A DNA stretch of 64,000 bases from Amycolatopsis japonica (GTDB taxonomy: Bacteria; Actinomycetota; Actinomycetes; Mycobacteriales; Pseudonocardiaceae). The translations under genes were made by a program, and so were the position numbers. The notes below the pieces were generated by a model. The model saw nothing but the letters and a program-made list of their open reading frames with translations, was not told the origin of the DNA and did no database searches. This document shows positions 33,325 through 41,869 of the stretch, piece after piece. Numbering within the stretch: the first letter of the stretch is position 1; each line of letters starts with the position of its first letter. Where the stretch lies: assembly GCF_000732925.1 (NCBI RefSeq), contig NZ_CP008953.1, forward strand, positions 6,634,001-6,698,000. The letters run 5' to 3'.

Positions 33325-34428
33325 ATGTCCGACACGTTGAGCAGGCGCGCGCTGAACCGCGCCATGCTGGACCGGCAGTTGCTGCTCCGGCGTTCGAAGA
33401 TGACCGCGCTCGAAGCGGTCGAGCATCTGGCCGGGCTGCAGGCGCAGGCGCCGAACCCGCCGTACTTCGCGCTGTGGACCCGGCTGCACGGCTTCCGCCA
33501 GGAAGACCTCGCGAGCCTCCTGCTGGACAAGAGCGTCGTGCGGATCGCGCTCATGCGCGGCACGGTGCACCTGGTCACGCCGTCGGACGCGCTCGCGTGG
33601 CGCCCCATCGTGCAGCCGCTCTACGACCGCTCGGTGCTCGGCAACACCCAGCACGGCCCCGACATCAAGGGCCTCGACCACCAGGAGATCGCCCGCACCG
33701 CCCGCAAACTGCTGGGTGAGCGGCCGCTTTCGTCGGCAGGCCTCGGCGCGGAACTGGCGAAGCACTGGGAAGGCGTCGCGCCGTCGTCGCTGGTGCACGT
33801 CGCACGGGCGCTGCTGCCGCTGGTGCAGATCCCGCCGCGCGGCGTCTGGGGCAAGTCCGGGCAGCCGACGTATCAGACCACCGGGGACTGGCTGGGCGCC
33901 GAACCGAACACCGCGCCGTCGCCGGAAGCGATGTTCCGGCGCTACCTGGCCGCGTTCGGGCCGGCCAGCGTGCAGGACGCGCAGGCCTGGGCCGGGATCA
34001 CGAAGCTCGGCGACGTCGCCGAGCGGCTGCGGCCGGAGCTGCGGACGTTCCGTGACGAGAACGGCCGCGAGCTCTTCGACCTGCCCGAGGCCTCGCGTCC
34101 GGATCCGGACACCCCCGCGCCCGCGCGGCTGCTGGGCCCGTTCGACCAGACCGTCCTGTCCTACGCCGACCGCACGCGGGTGATCAGCGACGAGCACCGC
34201 AAGGTCGTCATCACGCAGAACGGCCTGGTCAAAGGCACCATCCTGGTCGGCGGGATGGTGAAGGGCTTCTGGGAGATCAAGACGGTGAAGAAGGCGGCTT
34301 CGGTGGTGATCACGCCGTTCGAGCGCGTCCCTAAGCGCGATCTGGACACCCTGGAGAGCTCCGCGCACCGCCTCCTGGCCTGGGCGCACCCGCAGGCGGA
34401 GACCCACTCGGTGCATTTAGTCCTCTGA
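33325..34428 (+). CDS. AlkZ/HTH_42-like winged-helix DNA glycosylase
   Basis: This 367-residue protein belongs to the AlkZ/YcaQ-like (HTH_42) family of tandem winged-helix proteins, some of which unhook DNA crosslinks or excise bulky alkylated bases. The catalytic QxQ motif is visible as Q39-A-Q41 (EHLAGLQAQAPNPPYF), followed by RGTVHLVTPSDALAWRP. Orthologues in antibiotic clusters give self-resistance; stand-alone copies are common in actinobacteria. The final codons and stop lie in a partial copy of the dispersed family-1 repeat (34420-34434), so the C-terminus may have been altered by it. Confidence 0.85.
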   Translation: MSDTLSRRALNRAMLDRQLLLRRSKMTALEAVEHLAGLQAQAPNPPYFALWTRLHGFRQEDLASLLLDKSVVRIALMRGTVHLVTPSDALAWRPIVQPLYDRSVLGNTQHGPDIKGLDHQEIARTARKLLGERPLSSAGLGAELAKHWEGVAPSSLVHVARALLPLVQIPPRGVWGKSGQPTYQTTGDWLGAEPNTAPSPEAMFRRYLAAFGPASVQDAQAWAGITKLGDVAERLRPELRTFRDENGRELFDLPEASRPDPDTPAPARLLGPFDQTVLSYADRTRVISDEHRKVVITQNGLVKGTILVGGMVKGFWEIKTVKKAASVVITPFERVPKRDLDTLESSAHRLLAWAHPQAETHSVHLVL

Positions 34429-34434
34429 ATGCGG
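34420..34434. repeat. Partial family-1 repeat (single arm)
   Basis: GTCCTCTGAATGCGG matches one arm of the palindromes at 22950 and 37643 with one change. It contains the AlkZ-like stop codon (34426-34428). Confidence 0.6.
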
Positions 34435-34516
34435 GCGGGGGCGTGGCCGGAAATCTCGATCGAGTGGCCGCTCGTGTACTTCCACCAGGGGTGACCGCTG
34501 GGTAACTTCGATCGGC

Positions 34517-35974
34517 ATGGGCGATACGAGCGTGCTGATCGTAGGGACGGGCTTCGGCGGGGTCGGGACGGCGATCGAGCTCAAACGCGCCGGCTTCGAG
34601 AACTTCACCATCCTGGAGAGCGCCGACGAACCCGGTGGCGTCTGGCGGGAGAACACGTATCCCGGCGCGGGCTGCGACATCCCGTCGCCGCTGTACTCGT
34701 TCTCCTACGAGCCCAATCCCGACTGGCCGAAGCGGTTCTCGCTGCAACCGGACATCCACGAGTACCTCAAACGCGTGGTGCGCCGCTACGGACTCGAACC
34801 GCACATCCGGTTCGGCGTCCGCGTCACCTCCGCGGCCTTCGACGAGGAACGCGGGCTCTGGCGGGTGGAGACCGCGGGCGGCGAGACGTACGAAGCGAAC
34901 GTCTTCGTCCCCGCCGTCGGCCAGCTCTCGCGACCCGTCCAGCCGGACATCCCCGGCCAGGAGACCTTCGAAGGCACCAGCTTCCACTCCGCGCACTGGG
35001 ATCACGACGTCGATCTGCGCGGCAAGAAGGTCGCGGTGATCGGCACCGGCGCGAGCGCCATCCAGTTCGTGCCCGAACTCCAGCGCCAGGCGGGCGAACT
35101 GACCGTCTTCCAGCGCACCGCGCCCTACATCATGGCGAAACGGGACACCGCTTACCGGCGCTGGCAGCAGCGACTGTTCCGGCACCTGCCCGCGACGCAG
35201 CTGATCGGCAGGCTCCGGATCTTCCTGCTCGCCGAATACGCGACCTACGCGATGACGAAGCATCCGTTGCTGGCCAAGGTCTTCGAGCTGCGGACGGCCC
35301 AGCTGCGCCGCCGTCACATCAAGGATCCGGCGCTGCGCGAGAAACTCACCCCGGACTACCCGCTGGGCTGCAAACGGATCCTGTTCACCAACGAGTACCT
35401 GCCCGCGCTGGCGCAGCACAACGTCGCCGTGGAGACGCGGCGTATCAGCGCGATCACCCCGTCCGGCGTGCTCACCGAGGACGGCGTCGAGCACGAGGCG
35501 GACGTCATCGTCTACGGGACCGGTTTCGCGGCGACCGACTTCCTCGGCGAGCTGAAGGTGGAAGGCCTCGGCGGAAAAGCGTTGTCGGACGCGTGGAAGG
35601 GCGGCGCGCGGGCGTACCTCGGCATGACCGTGCCGGGTTTCCCGAACCTGTTCTGCGTCTACGGCCCCAACACGAACCTCGGCGCGGGCTCCATCATCTA
35701 CATGATCGAACGGCAGGCCCGCTACATCCGCCAGGCCGTCGAACACCTCGCGAAACCCGAAGTGTCCTATATGGACGTCGTCCCGGAGGTCGAGCAACGG
35801 TACGACGAGGAGATCCAGCGACGGCTGGGCAAGAGCGTCTGGACGACCTGCGCCAGCTGGTACCGCCAGGAGAACGGGCGCGTGAGCACGAACTGGCCCG
35901 GTCTGGTCACCGAATACGACCGCCGGACGAAGACGCTCGACCTCGGCGACTACCGGACGGCGGGACCGCGATGA
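34517..35974 (+). CDS. Flavin-dependent (Baeyer-Villiger-type) monooxygenase
   Basis: This 485-residue class B flavoprotein monooxygenase has an N-terminal FAD motif (VGTGFGGVG), a second nucleotide motif for NADPH (VAVIGTGASAIQ), and between them the BVMO-type fingerprint F-x-G-x3-H-x3-W (FEGTSFHSAHWD). It inserts oxygen into ketones or hydroxylates heteroatoms; the substrate is unknown, but coupling with a sterol-oxidase-like gene suggests a terpenoid, steroid or lipid. A TAACTT -10 (34503-34508) lies 9 bp before the ATG. The stop overlaps the next start (ATGA). Confidence 0.92.
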   Translation: MGDTSVLIVGTGFGGVGTAIELKRAGFENFTILESADEPGGVWRENTYPGAGCDIPSPLYSFSYEPNPDWPKRFSLQPDIHEYLKRVVRRYGLEPHIRFGVRVTSAAFDEERGLWRVETAGGETYEANVFVPAVGQLSRPVQPDIPGQETFEGTSFHSAHWDHDVDLRGKKVAVIGTGASAIQFVPELQRQAGELTVFQRTAPYIMAKRDTAYRRWQQRLFRHLPATQLIGRLRIFLLAEYATYAMTKHPLLAKVFELRTAQLRRRHIKDPALREKLTPDYPLGCKRILFTNEYLPALAQHNVAVETRRISAITPSGVLTEDGVEHEADVIVYGTGFAATDFLGELKVEGLGGKALSDAWKGGARAYLGMTVPGFPNLFCVYGPNTNLGAGSIIYMIERQARYIRQAVEHLAKPEVSYMDVVPEVEQRYDEEIQRRLGKSVWTTCASWYRQENGRVSTNWPGLVTEYDRRTKTLDLGDYRTAGPR

Positions 35975-37638
35975 ACTACGACGTGCTGGTGATCGGCTCC
36001 GGTTTCGGCGGCAGCGTGACCGCGTTGCGGCTCACCGAGAAGGGCTATCGCGTAGGCGTGCTGGAGACCGGCCGCCGCTTCGCCGACGACGAGTTCGCGA
36101 AGACCTCGTGGCGGCTGCGGAAGTACCTGTGGGCCCCGAAACTGGGCTGCTACGGCATCCAGCGGCTCACGCTGCTGAAGAACACGTTCGTGCTGAGCGG
36201 AGCGGGTGTCGGCGGCGGCTCGCTCGTCTACGCGAACACGCTCTACGAGCCCCCGGACACCTTCTATCGGGATCCGCAGTGGGCGCACATCACCGACTGG
36301 AAGGCCGAACTCGCCCCGCATTACGACCAGGCGAAACGGATGCTGGGCGTGGTCGAGAACCCGCTGGTCACCCCGGCCGACCGCGTGCTGCGCGAAGTCG
36401 CCGAGGACATGGGGATCGCGGACACCTACCGGCCGACCCCGGTCGGCGTCCACTTCGGCGCGCGCGACGTCGACCCGTTCTTCGGCGGCGAAGGCCCGCT
36501 GCGGAAGCCGTGCACGCACTGCGGCGAGTGCATGACCGGCTGCCGGGTCGGCGCGAAGAACACGACCGTCAAGAACTACCTGTACCTGGCGGAGAAGGCG
36601 GGCGCGGAGGTCCACCCGCTGACCACCGCGGTGTCGGTCCGGCCGATCGGCGGCGGCTACGCGGTCGACACCGTCCGAACAGGACGGTGGGTCCGCAAGG
36701 CCAAGCGGACCTTCACCGCCGAGCACGTCGTGTTCGCCGCCGCTTCCCTGGGCACGCAACGACTTCTGCACTCGCTCAAGGATTCGGGCACCCTGCCGGA
36801 GCTGTCGCCGCGGTTGGGTCTGCTCGCCAGGACGAATTCCGAGGCTGTGCTCGCCGCGCGCTCGCTGCGCGACGACACGGACTTCACTCGCGGCGTCGCG
36901 ATCACGTCGTCGATCCACCCCGACGCCGTCACGCATGTCGAACCGGTGCGTTACGGCAAGGGCAGCAACGCCATGGGACTGCTCGCGACGGTGCTCGTGG
37001 ACGCCGAGCCGGGCAAACGCCGGTGGGCGCTGGGCGTCCGCGAGCTGTGGCGGCACCGGCGGAACCTGGTGCGGCTGCACAACCCGCGACGCTGGTCGGA
37101 ACGGATGGTCGGGCTGCTGGTGATGCAGACGCTGAACAATTCCGTGACCACGTATACGAAACGCGGGCTCTTCGGTCGCCGGATGACCACGAAACAGGGC
37201 ATCGGCGACCCGAACCCCGAATGGATCCCGGCCGGGCACGAGGTCACCCGGCGGGTGGCGGACAAGATCGGCGGGCTGGCGCAGGGAGCGTGGACGGATC
37301 TGGCGAACATCCCGGTCACCGGCCATTTCATCGGCGGCTGCGCGATCGGCGACAGCGCAGAGACCGGCGTCGTCGATCCGTACCAGCGGGTGCACGGGTA
37401 TCCGGGGCTGCACATCGCCGACGGCTCGGCGATCTCGGCGAACCTCGGCGTGAACCCGTCGCTGACCATCACCGCGCAGGCGGAACGCGCGATGTCGTTG
37501 TGGCCCAACAAAGGCGAGGACGACCCGCGGCCGCCGCTCGGCTCCGCCTACCGGCGCCTGTCCCCTGTCGCCCCGCTGAAGCCCGTCGTCCCTCCGGAGG
37601 CCCCGGCGGCCCTGCGCCTGCCCCTCACCCCGCTCTAA
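35971..37638 (+). CDS. GMC oxidoreductase, ChoD (cholesterol oxidase)-like
   Basis: This 555-residue FAD oxidoreductase has the GMC N-terminal dinucleotide motif (VIGSGFGGSVTALRL), the glycine-rich SGAGVGGGSLVYANTLYE, and a C-terminal NPSLTITAQAERAM. A ferredoxin-like cysteine cluster C181-x2-C184-x2-C187-x3-C191 (CTHCGECMTGC) matches the mycobacterial ChoD class rather than secreted cholesterol oxidases; no signal peptide is present. ATG 35971 overlaps the monooxygenase stop. It probably oxidises a hydroxylated lipid or terpenoid, working in sequence with the monooxygenase. Confidence 0.9.
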   Translation: MNYDVLVIGSGFGGSVTALRLTEKGYRVGVLETGRRFADDEFAKTSWRLRKYLWAPKLGCYGIQRLTLLKNTFVLSGAGVGGGSLVYANTLYEPPDTFYRDPQWAHITDWKAELAPHYDQAKRMLGVVENPLVTPADRVLREVAEDMGIADTYRPTPVGVHFGARDVDPFFGGEGPLRKPCTHCGECMTGCRVGAKNTTVKNYLYLAEKAGAEVHPLTTAVSVRPIGGGYAVDTVRTGRWVRKAKRTFTAEHVVFAAASLGTQRLLHSLKDSGTLPELSPRLGLLARTNSEAVLAARSLRDDTDFTRGVAITSSIHPDAVTHVEPVRYGKGSNAMGLLATVLVDAEPGKRRWALGVRELWRHRRNLVRLHNPRRWSERMVGLLVMQTLNNSVTTYTKRGLFGRRMTTKQGIGDPNPEWIPAGHEVTRRVADKIGGLAQGAWTDLANIPVTGHFIGGCAIGDSAETGVVDPYQRVHGYPGLHIADGSAISANLGVNPSLTITAQAERAMSLWPNKGEDDPRPPLGSAYRRLSPVAPLKPVVPPEAPAALRLPLTPL

Positions 37639-37642
37639 CCCC

Positions 37643-37707
37643 CGCGTTTCGTCCTCTGGATGCGGTAGTTCGCCCTGCCAACTACCGCATCCAGAGGACG
37701 AAACGCG
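37643..37707. terminator. Perfect 28-bp-stem palindrome (family 1)
   Basis: Arms 37643-37670 and 37680-37707 are perfectly complementary with a 9-nt loop; they include CGCGTTTCGTCCTCTGGATG. It lies between the convergent ChoD-like and chitinase genes and shares its arms with 22950-22997. Confidence 0.75.
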
Positions 37708-37718
37708 TGAAGTGGAAA

Positions 37719-37759
37719 GGGCGGGGCACCGTCGCCCGCGCGACGACGGTGCCCCGCCC
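37719..37759. terminator. Hairpin after the chitinase gene
   Basis: GGGCGGGGCACCGTCG (37719-37734) pairs with CGACGGTGCCCCGCCC (37744-37759) across 9 nt, 15 bp beyond the chitinase stop. It is placed to terminate the minus-strand chitinase transcript. Confidence 0.7.
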
Positions 37760-37774
37760 CGGTCTAGCGGATCA

Positions 37775-39265
37775 TCACGGGAGGCCGGCCAGGCCCGCGC
37801 TCACCGTGTTCGACCACGCGTAGCCCTGCGAGGCGTCCCAGTTGATCGACCAGGTCATGGCGCCCCGGATCGCCGGGTACGTCGTCGAGGGCTTGAACGA
37901 GCCGCAGTTCGTGCCCTTCGCCAGGCAGTTCAGCGCGCTGACCGTGTTGCCGGGCGCCTGGTAGCCGCCACCCGCGGCGGAACCGGAGGCGGGCAGGCCG
38001 AGCCCGACCTGGTCGGCCCGCAGGCCGCTCTGCAGCTGGATGCAGGCCAGCGCGGTGAGGAAGTCGACCGTGCCCTGCGAGTAGACCTTCTGGTCACAGC
38101 CGAGCATCGTGCCGCTGTTGTAGTACTGCATGTTGACGATGGTCAGGATGTCCTTGACGTTCAGCGCCAGCTTGAAGTACTCCGCCGCCGGGCTCTGCAT
38201 GTCGATCGTCTGCGGCGCCATGGTGATGACGGTGCCGCCCGCCGCGTGGATGCTGCGCAGCGCCTGCGCCATGTAGGTCGCGTTGACGCCGTTCTCGAGG
38301 TCGATGTCGACGCCGTCGAAGCCGTAGGTCGCGATGAGCGACTTCATGCTGTTGGAGAAGTTCGTCGCCGCGGCCGAGGAGTCGACGCGGATCGTGCCCT
38401 TCTCGCCGCCGACGGACAGGATGACCTTCTGCCCGCGCGCCTGCGCCGTCTTGATGTCGGCCTTGAACTGCGCGTCGGTGTAGCCGCCGAGCTGGCTCGA
38501 CAGACCGGAGTCGAGGGTGAAGGTGACCGCGCCCGGCGTGGCCGTCGCGTCGGCGAAGGACACCGCGATGATGTTGTACTTCGTCGGCACGTCGGCGAGC
38601 TTGAGTGCCTTCGCGCCGTTGTAGAAGTTCTGCCAGTAGCCGGTGATCACGTGCTTCGGCAGGTTCCCGGTCGGCGGGGTGCTCGTCGTGGTCGTCGGCG
38701 GGTTCGACGTCGTGGTCGTCGGGCTCGTGGACGTCGTCGGCGTGGTCGGCGTCGTGGTGGGCGAGCCGCCGGGGCCGTCGAGGTTCACGTCGTCGGCGAA
38801 GTACGCGGGCTGGCCGTACCAGCCGTGCAGGTAGATCTCGACGCTGGTGGTGGACGCGCCGGTGGTGAAGCTCAGCGAGAGCTGCGACCAGCTGCCGCCG
38901 CCCGGCGTCCAGGTGTTCTTGTCACCCGTCCCGGTGCCGGTGACACCGAGGTAGGTGTAGCTGCCCTGCACCCACGCCGAAAGCGTGTACGCGGTGTTGG
39001 CCTTGACCGGCACGCTCTGCGAGCAGCGGGCGTTGTCCTGTCCGGCCGGGGTGGCGCTGAGCGCGCGGCTTCCCGAGTGGACCGGCGTGGTGACCACGGA
39101 GGACGTACCGGAGCAGGTCCAGCCGCTCGTGGTCCCGAGTTCGAAGCCCGGGTTGGTCAGGATGTTGGCGGCCGAGGCGTTGCCCGAGACCGCGAAAGTC
39201 ACCCCCAGGCACACGGCCAGTGACGACAGCAGGGCGAGGAACGCGTGTTTCGGCTTCACTTTCAC
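37775..39265 (-). CDS. Secreted GH18 chitinase with N-terminal carbohydrate-binding module
   Basis: This 496-residue secreted enzyme hydrolyses chitin. It has a signal peptide (~1-33, LALLSSLAVCLGVTFAVSG), a CBM4/9/22-like beta-sandwich (~35-165, ILTNPGFELGTTSGWTC), a Pro/Thr linker (~168-200), and a GH18 barrel with the catalytic D-x2-D-x-D-x-E (DGVDIDLE near residue 320), plus KVILSVGGEKG. GTG 39265 has a GGAGG site 6 bp upstream; a much longer frame upstream runs antisense through tex and is not real. A dre-like DasR site and TTGACA -35 lie upstream. Confidence 0.94.
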   Translation of the reverse strand: MKVKPKHAFLALLSSLAVCLGVTFAVSGNASAANILTNPGFELGTTSGWTCSGTSSVVTTPVHSGSRALSATPAGQDNARCSQSVPVKANTAYTLSAWVQGSYTYLGVTGTGTGDKNTWTPGGGSWSQLSLSFTTGASTTSVEIYLHGWYGQPAYFADDVNLDGPGGSPTTTPTTPTTSTSPTTTTSNPPTTTTSTPPTGNLPKHVITGYWQNFYNGAKALKLADVPTKYNIIAVSFADATATPGAVTFTLDSGLSSQLGGYTDAQFKADIKTAQARGQKVILSVGGEKGTIRVDSSAAATNFSNSMKSLIATYGFDGVDIDLENGVNATYMAQALRSIHAAGGTVITMAPQTIDMQSPAAEYFKLALNVKDILTIVNMQYYNSGTMLGCDQKVYSQGTVDFLTALACIQLQSGLRADQVGLGLPASGSAAGGGYQAPGNTVSALNCLAKGTNCGSFKPSTTYPAIRGAMTWSINWDASQGYAWSNTVSAGLAGLP

Positions 39266-39303
39266 GACTGGCCTCCACGAACGGGTGATGTCGGCCACAT
39301 CAA

Positions 39304-39319
39304 AATGGTACAGACCAAT
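39304..39319. promoter_or_regulatory. DasR-responsive element (dre)-like operator
   Basis: Read on the minus strand it is ATTGGTCTGTACCATT, close to the dre consensus ACTGGTCTAGACCAGT. It lies between the TTGACA -35 and the chitinase start, so DasR would repress until glucosamine-6-phosphate or GlcNAc-derived signals appear. Confidence 0.7.
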
Positions 39320-39324
39320 ACAAC

Positions 39325-39330
39325 TGTCAA
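39325..39330 (-). promoter_or_regulatory. -35 element TTGACA of the chitinase promoter
   Basis: A perfect TTGACA on the minus strand, directly upstream of the dre-like site; the -10 is weak (CATTTT at 17-bp spacing). Confidence 0.5.
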
Positions 39331-39427
39331 GGGTTCGCTTAGGGGAGGCCATACGAAAGTCGGCTCGGCGCGAGCGGCAGAATGCAGGGTCCGAGAGCAC
39401 CCGAGGGCGGATTTCAGGAGCGTGGGA

Positions 39428-41800
39428 GTGAGCGTGCAGGGCCTGCAGACAGTCGAGCAGAAGATCGCCGAAGAACTCGGCGTGCGCGAGGGGCAGGTCA
39501 AGGCGGCCGTCGACCTGCTGGACGGCGGATCGACCGTGCCGTTCATCGCCCGGTACCGCAAAGAGGTCACCGGGATGCTGGACGACACCCAGCTCCGCAC
39601 GCTCGAAGAGCGCCTCCGCTACCTGCGGGAACTCGGCGAGCGCAAGGTCGCGGTGCTGGAGTCGATCCGCAGCCAGGGCAAGCTGGACGAGGCGCTCGAA
39701 GCGTCGATCATGGCGGCCGACACCAAGTCTCGTCTCGAGGACATCTACCTGCCGTACAAGCCCAAGCGGCGCACGAAGGCGATGATCGCCCGCGAGGCCG
39801 GTCTGGAGCCCCTCGCCGACGGGCTGCTGAGCGACCCGAACACCGACCCGCAGGCCGCCGCCGCGGTGTTCGTCGACGCCGACAAGGGTGTCGCGGACGC
39901 GCAGGCCGCCTTGGACGGTGCCCGCGCGATCCTCGTCGAGCGCTTCGCCGAAGACGCCGACCTGATCGGCGAGCTGCGCGAGAAGATGTGGGCGGAAGGC
40001 CGTCTGGCCTCGAAGGTCCGCGACGGCAAGGCCGAAGAGGGCGCGAAGTTCTCCGACTACTTCGAGTTCTCCGAGCCCTACACGAAGCTCCCCTCGCACC
40101 GGATCCTCGCGATGCTCCGCGGCGAGAAGGAAGAGATCCTCGACCTCACGATGGAGTCGGAGGAGCCCTCCGAAGAACCGCGCACGGGGCCGACCGAGTA
40201 CGAGAACCGCATCGCCCACAAGTTCGGCATCTCGAACGAGGGCCGCCCGGCCGACAAGTGGCTCGGCGACACCGTCCGCTGGGCGTGGCGGACGAAGATC
40301 CTGCTGCACCTGGGGATCGACCTGCGGATGCGGCTGCGTCAGTCGGCCGAGGACGACGCCGTCCGCGTGTTCGCCGCGAACCTGCGCGACCTGCTGCTCG
40401 CCGCCCCGGCGGGCACCCGCGCCACGATGGGCCTCGACCCTGGCTTCCGCACCGGCGTCAAGGTCGCCGTCGTCGACGCGACCGGCAAGGTCGTCGGCAC
40501 CCACGTGATCTACCCGCACCAGCCCGCGAACAAATGGGACCAGTCCATCGCCGAACTCGCCGCGCTGTGCGCCCGGCACAAGGTGGACCTGATCTCGATC
40601 GGCAACGGCACCGCGTCGCGCGAGACCGACAAGCTCGCCGGCGAGCTGATCAAGAAGCACCCGGAACTGAAGCTGACGAAGGCCGTCGTCTCGGAGGCCG
40701 GCGCGTCGGTCTATTCGGCGTCGGCGTTCGCTTCGCAGGAACTGCCGGGCATGGACGTCTCGCTGCGCGGCGCGGTCTCGATCGCGCGGCGGCTGCAGGA
40801 CCCGCTGGCGGAACTGGTGAAGATCGATCCGAAGTCGATCGGTGTCGGGCAGTACCAGCACGACCTGTCGGAGATCTCGCTGTCGCGGTCACTCGACGCG
40901 GTGGTCGAAGACTGTGTGAACGCCGTCGGCGTGGACGTCAACACCGCGTCGGCGCCGCTGCTGACCCGCGTTTCGGGTATCACGACGACGCTGGCGGAGA
41001 ACATCGTCGCGCACCGCGACGAGAACGGGCCGTTCAAGACCCGCAGCGGGCTCAAGGAGGTCGCGCGGCTGGGCCCGAAGGCCTTCGAGCAGTGTGCGGG
41101 CTTCCTCCGGATCCCGGACGGCGACGACCCGCTCGACTCGTCCTCGGTGCACCCCGAGGCCTATCCGGTGGTGCGGCGGATCCTGACCTCGACCGGCACC
41201 GACATCCGCGCGCTGATCGGCAACACGCGGACGCTGCAGGCGCTGAAGCCGTCGGAATTCGTCGACGACACCTTCGGTCTCCCGACGGTGACCGACATCC
41301 TCGCCGAACTCGACAAGCCGGGCCGCGACCCGCGTCCGGCGTTCAAGACCGCGACCTTCGCCGACGGCGTCGAGAAGATCGGCGACCTCAAGCCGGGGAT
41401 GCGGCTGGAAGGCGTCGTGACGAACGTGGCCGCGTTCGGCGCGTTCATCGACGTCGGCGTGCACCAGGACGGGCTCGCGCACGTCTCGGCGCTGTCGAAG
41501 AACTTCGTCAAGGACCCGCGTGAGGTCGTGAAGCCGGGCGACATCGTCAAGGTGAAGGTGCTGGAGGTCGACGTGCCGCGCAAGCGGATCTCGCTGACCC
41601 TGCGCCTGGACGACGAGCCCGGCAAGCCCGCTCGCGAGCAGGGCGGCGGCGGTCGTGACCGCGGCCAGGGCGGACAGCGTCAGGGCGGCGGTCAGCGTGG
41701 CGGCCAGGGCGGCCGTGGCGGCGGCCGGGACCGCGGCGGGAACTCCGGCGGCGGCGGCGCCATGGCGGACGCGCTCCGGAAGGCCGGTTTCGGCAAGTAA
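39428..41800 (+). CDS. tex: Tex-family RNA-binding transcription accessory protein
   Basis: Tex (790 residues) is a conserved nucleic-acid-binding protein linked to transcription and RNA handling. It has the N-terminal Tex domain (GGSTVPFIARYRKEVTGMLDD), a YqgF/RNase-H-like domain (MGLDPGFRTGVKVAVVD), helix-hairpin-helix elements (VNTASAPLLTRVSGITTTLA) and an S1 domain (~640-715, LEGVVTNVAAFGAFIDVG). A ~50-residue Gly/Arg/Gln-rich tail follows the S1 domain and is probably a disordered RNA-binding extension. AGGAG lies 7 bp before GTG 39428. Confidence 0.95.
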   Translation: MSVQGLQTVEQKIAEELGVREGQVKAAVDLLDGGSTVPFIARYRKEVTGMLDDTQLRTLEERLRYLRELGERKVAVLESIRSQGKLDEALEASIMAADTKSRLEDIYLPYKPKRRTKAMIAREAGLEPLADGLLSDPNTDPQAAAAVFVDADKGVADAQAALDGARAILVERFAEDADLIGELREKMWAEGRLASKVRDGKAEEGAKFSDYFEFSEPYTKLPSHRILAMLRGEKEEILDLTMESEEPSEEPRTGPTEYENRIAHKFGISNEGRPADKWLGDTVRWAWRTKILLHLGIDLRMRLRQSAEDDAVRVFAANLRDLLLAAPAGTRATMGLDPGFRTGVKVAVVDATGKVVGTHVIYPHQPANKWDQSIAELAALCARHKVDLISIGNGTASRETDKLAGELIKKHPELKLTKAVVSEAGASVYSASAFASQELPGMDVSLRGAVSIARRLQDPLAELVKIDPKSIGVGQYQHDLSEISLSRSLDAVVEDCVNAVGVDVNTASAPLLTRVSGITTTLAENIVAHRDENGPFKTRSGLKEVARLGPKAFEQCAGFLRIPDGDDPLDSSSVHPEAYPVVRRILTSTGTDIRALIGNTRTLQALKPSEFVDDTFGLPTVTDILAELDKPGRDPRPAFKTATFADGVEKIGDLKPGMRLEGVVTNVAAFGAFIDVGVHQDGLAHVSALSKNFVKDPREVVKPGDIVKVKVLEVDVPRKRISLTLRLDDEPGKPAREQGGGGRDRGQGGQRQGGGQRGGQGGRGGGRDRGGNSGGGGAMADALRKAGFGK

Positions 41801-41807
41801 GGCTCAG

Positions 41808-41866
41808 AAGTACATGAAGGCCCCCATCCTGTACCCAGGCGCAAGGATGGGGGCCTTCATGTACTT
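41808..41866. terminator. Perfect 23-bp-stem terminator between tex and the dehydrogenase gene
   Basis: AAGTACATGAAGGCCCCC (from 41808) pairs perfectly with the segment 41844-41866 across a 13-nt loop. It lies between convergent genes and probably serves both. Confidence 0.85.
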
Positions 41867-41869
41867 GGG

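Noticed and set aside
37712..39223. 503-codon plus-strand frame
   Set aside because: It is antisense to the chitinase, which has a signal peptide, CBM and GH18 catalytic motif.
39266..40861. N-terminal extension of the chitinase frame to 1028 codons
   Set aside because: The extension runs antisense through tex; the signal peptide and ribosome-binding site place the start at 39265.
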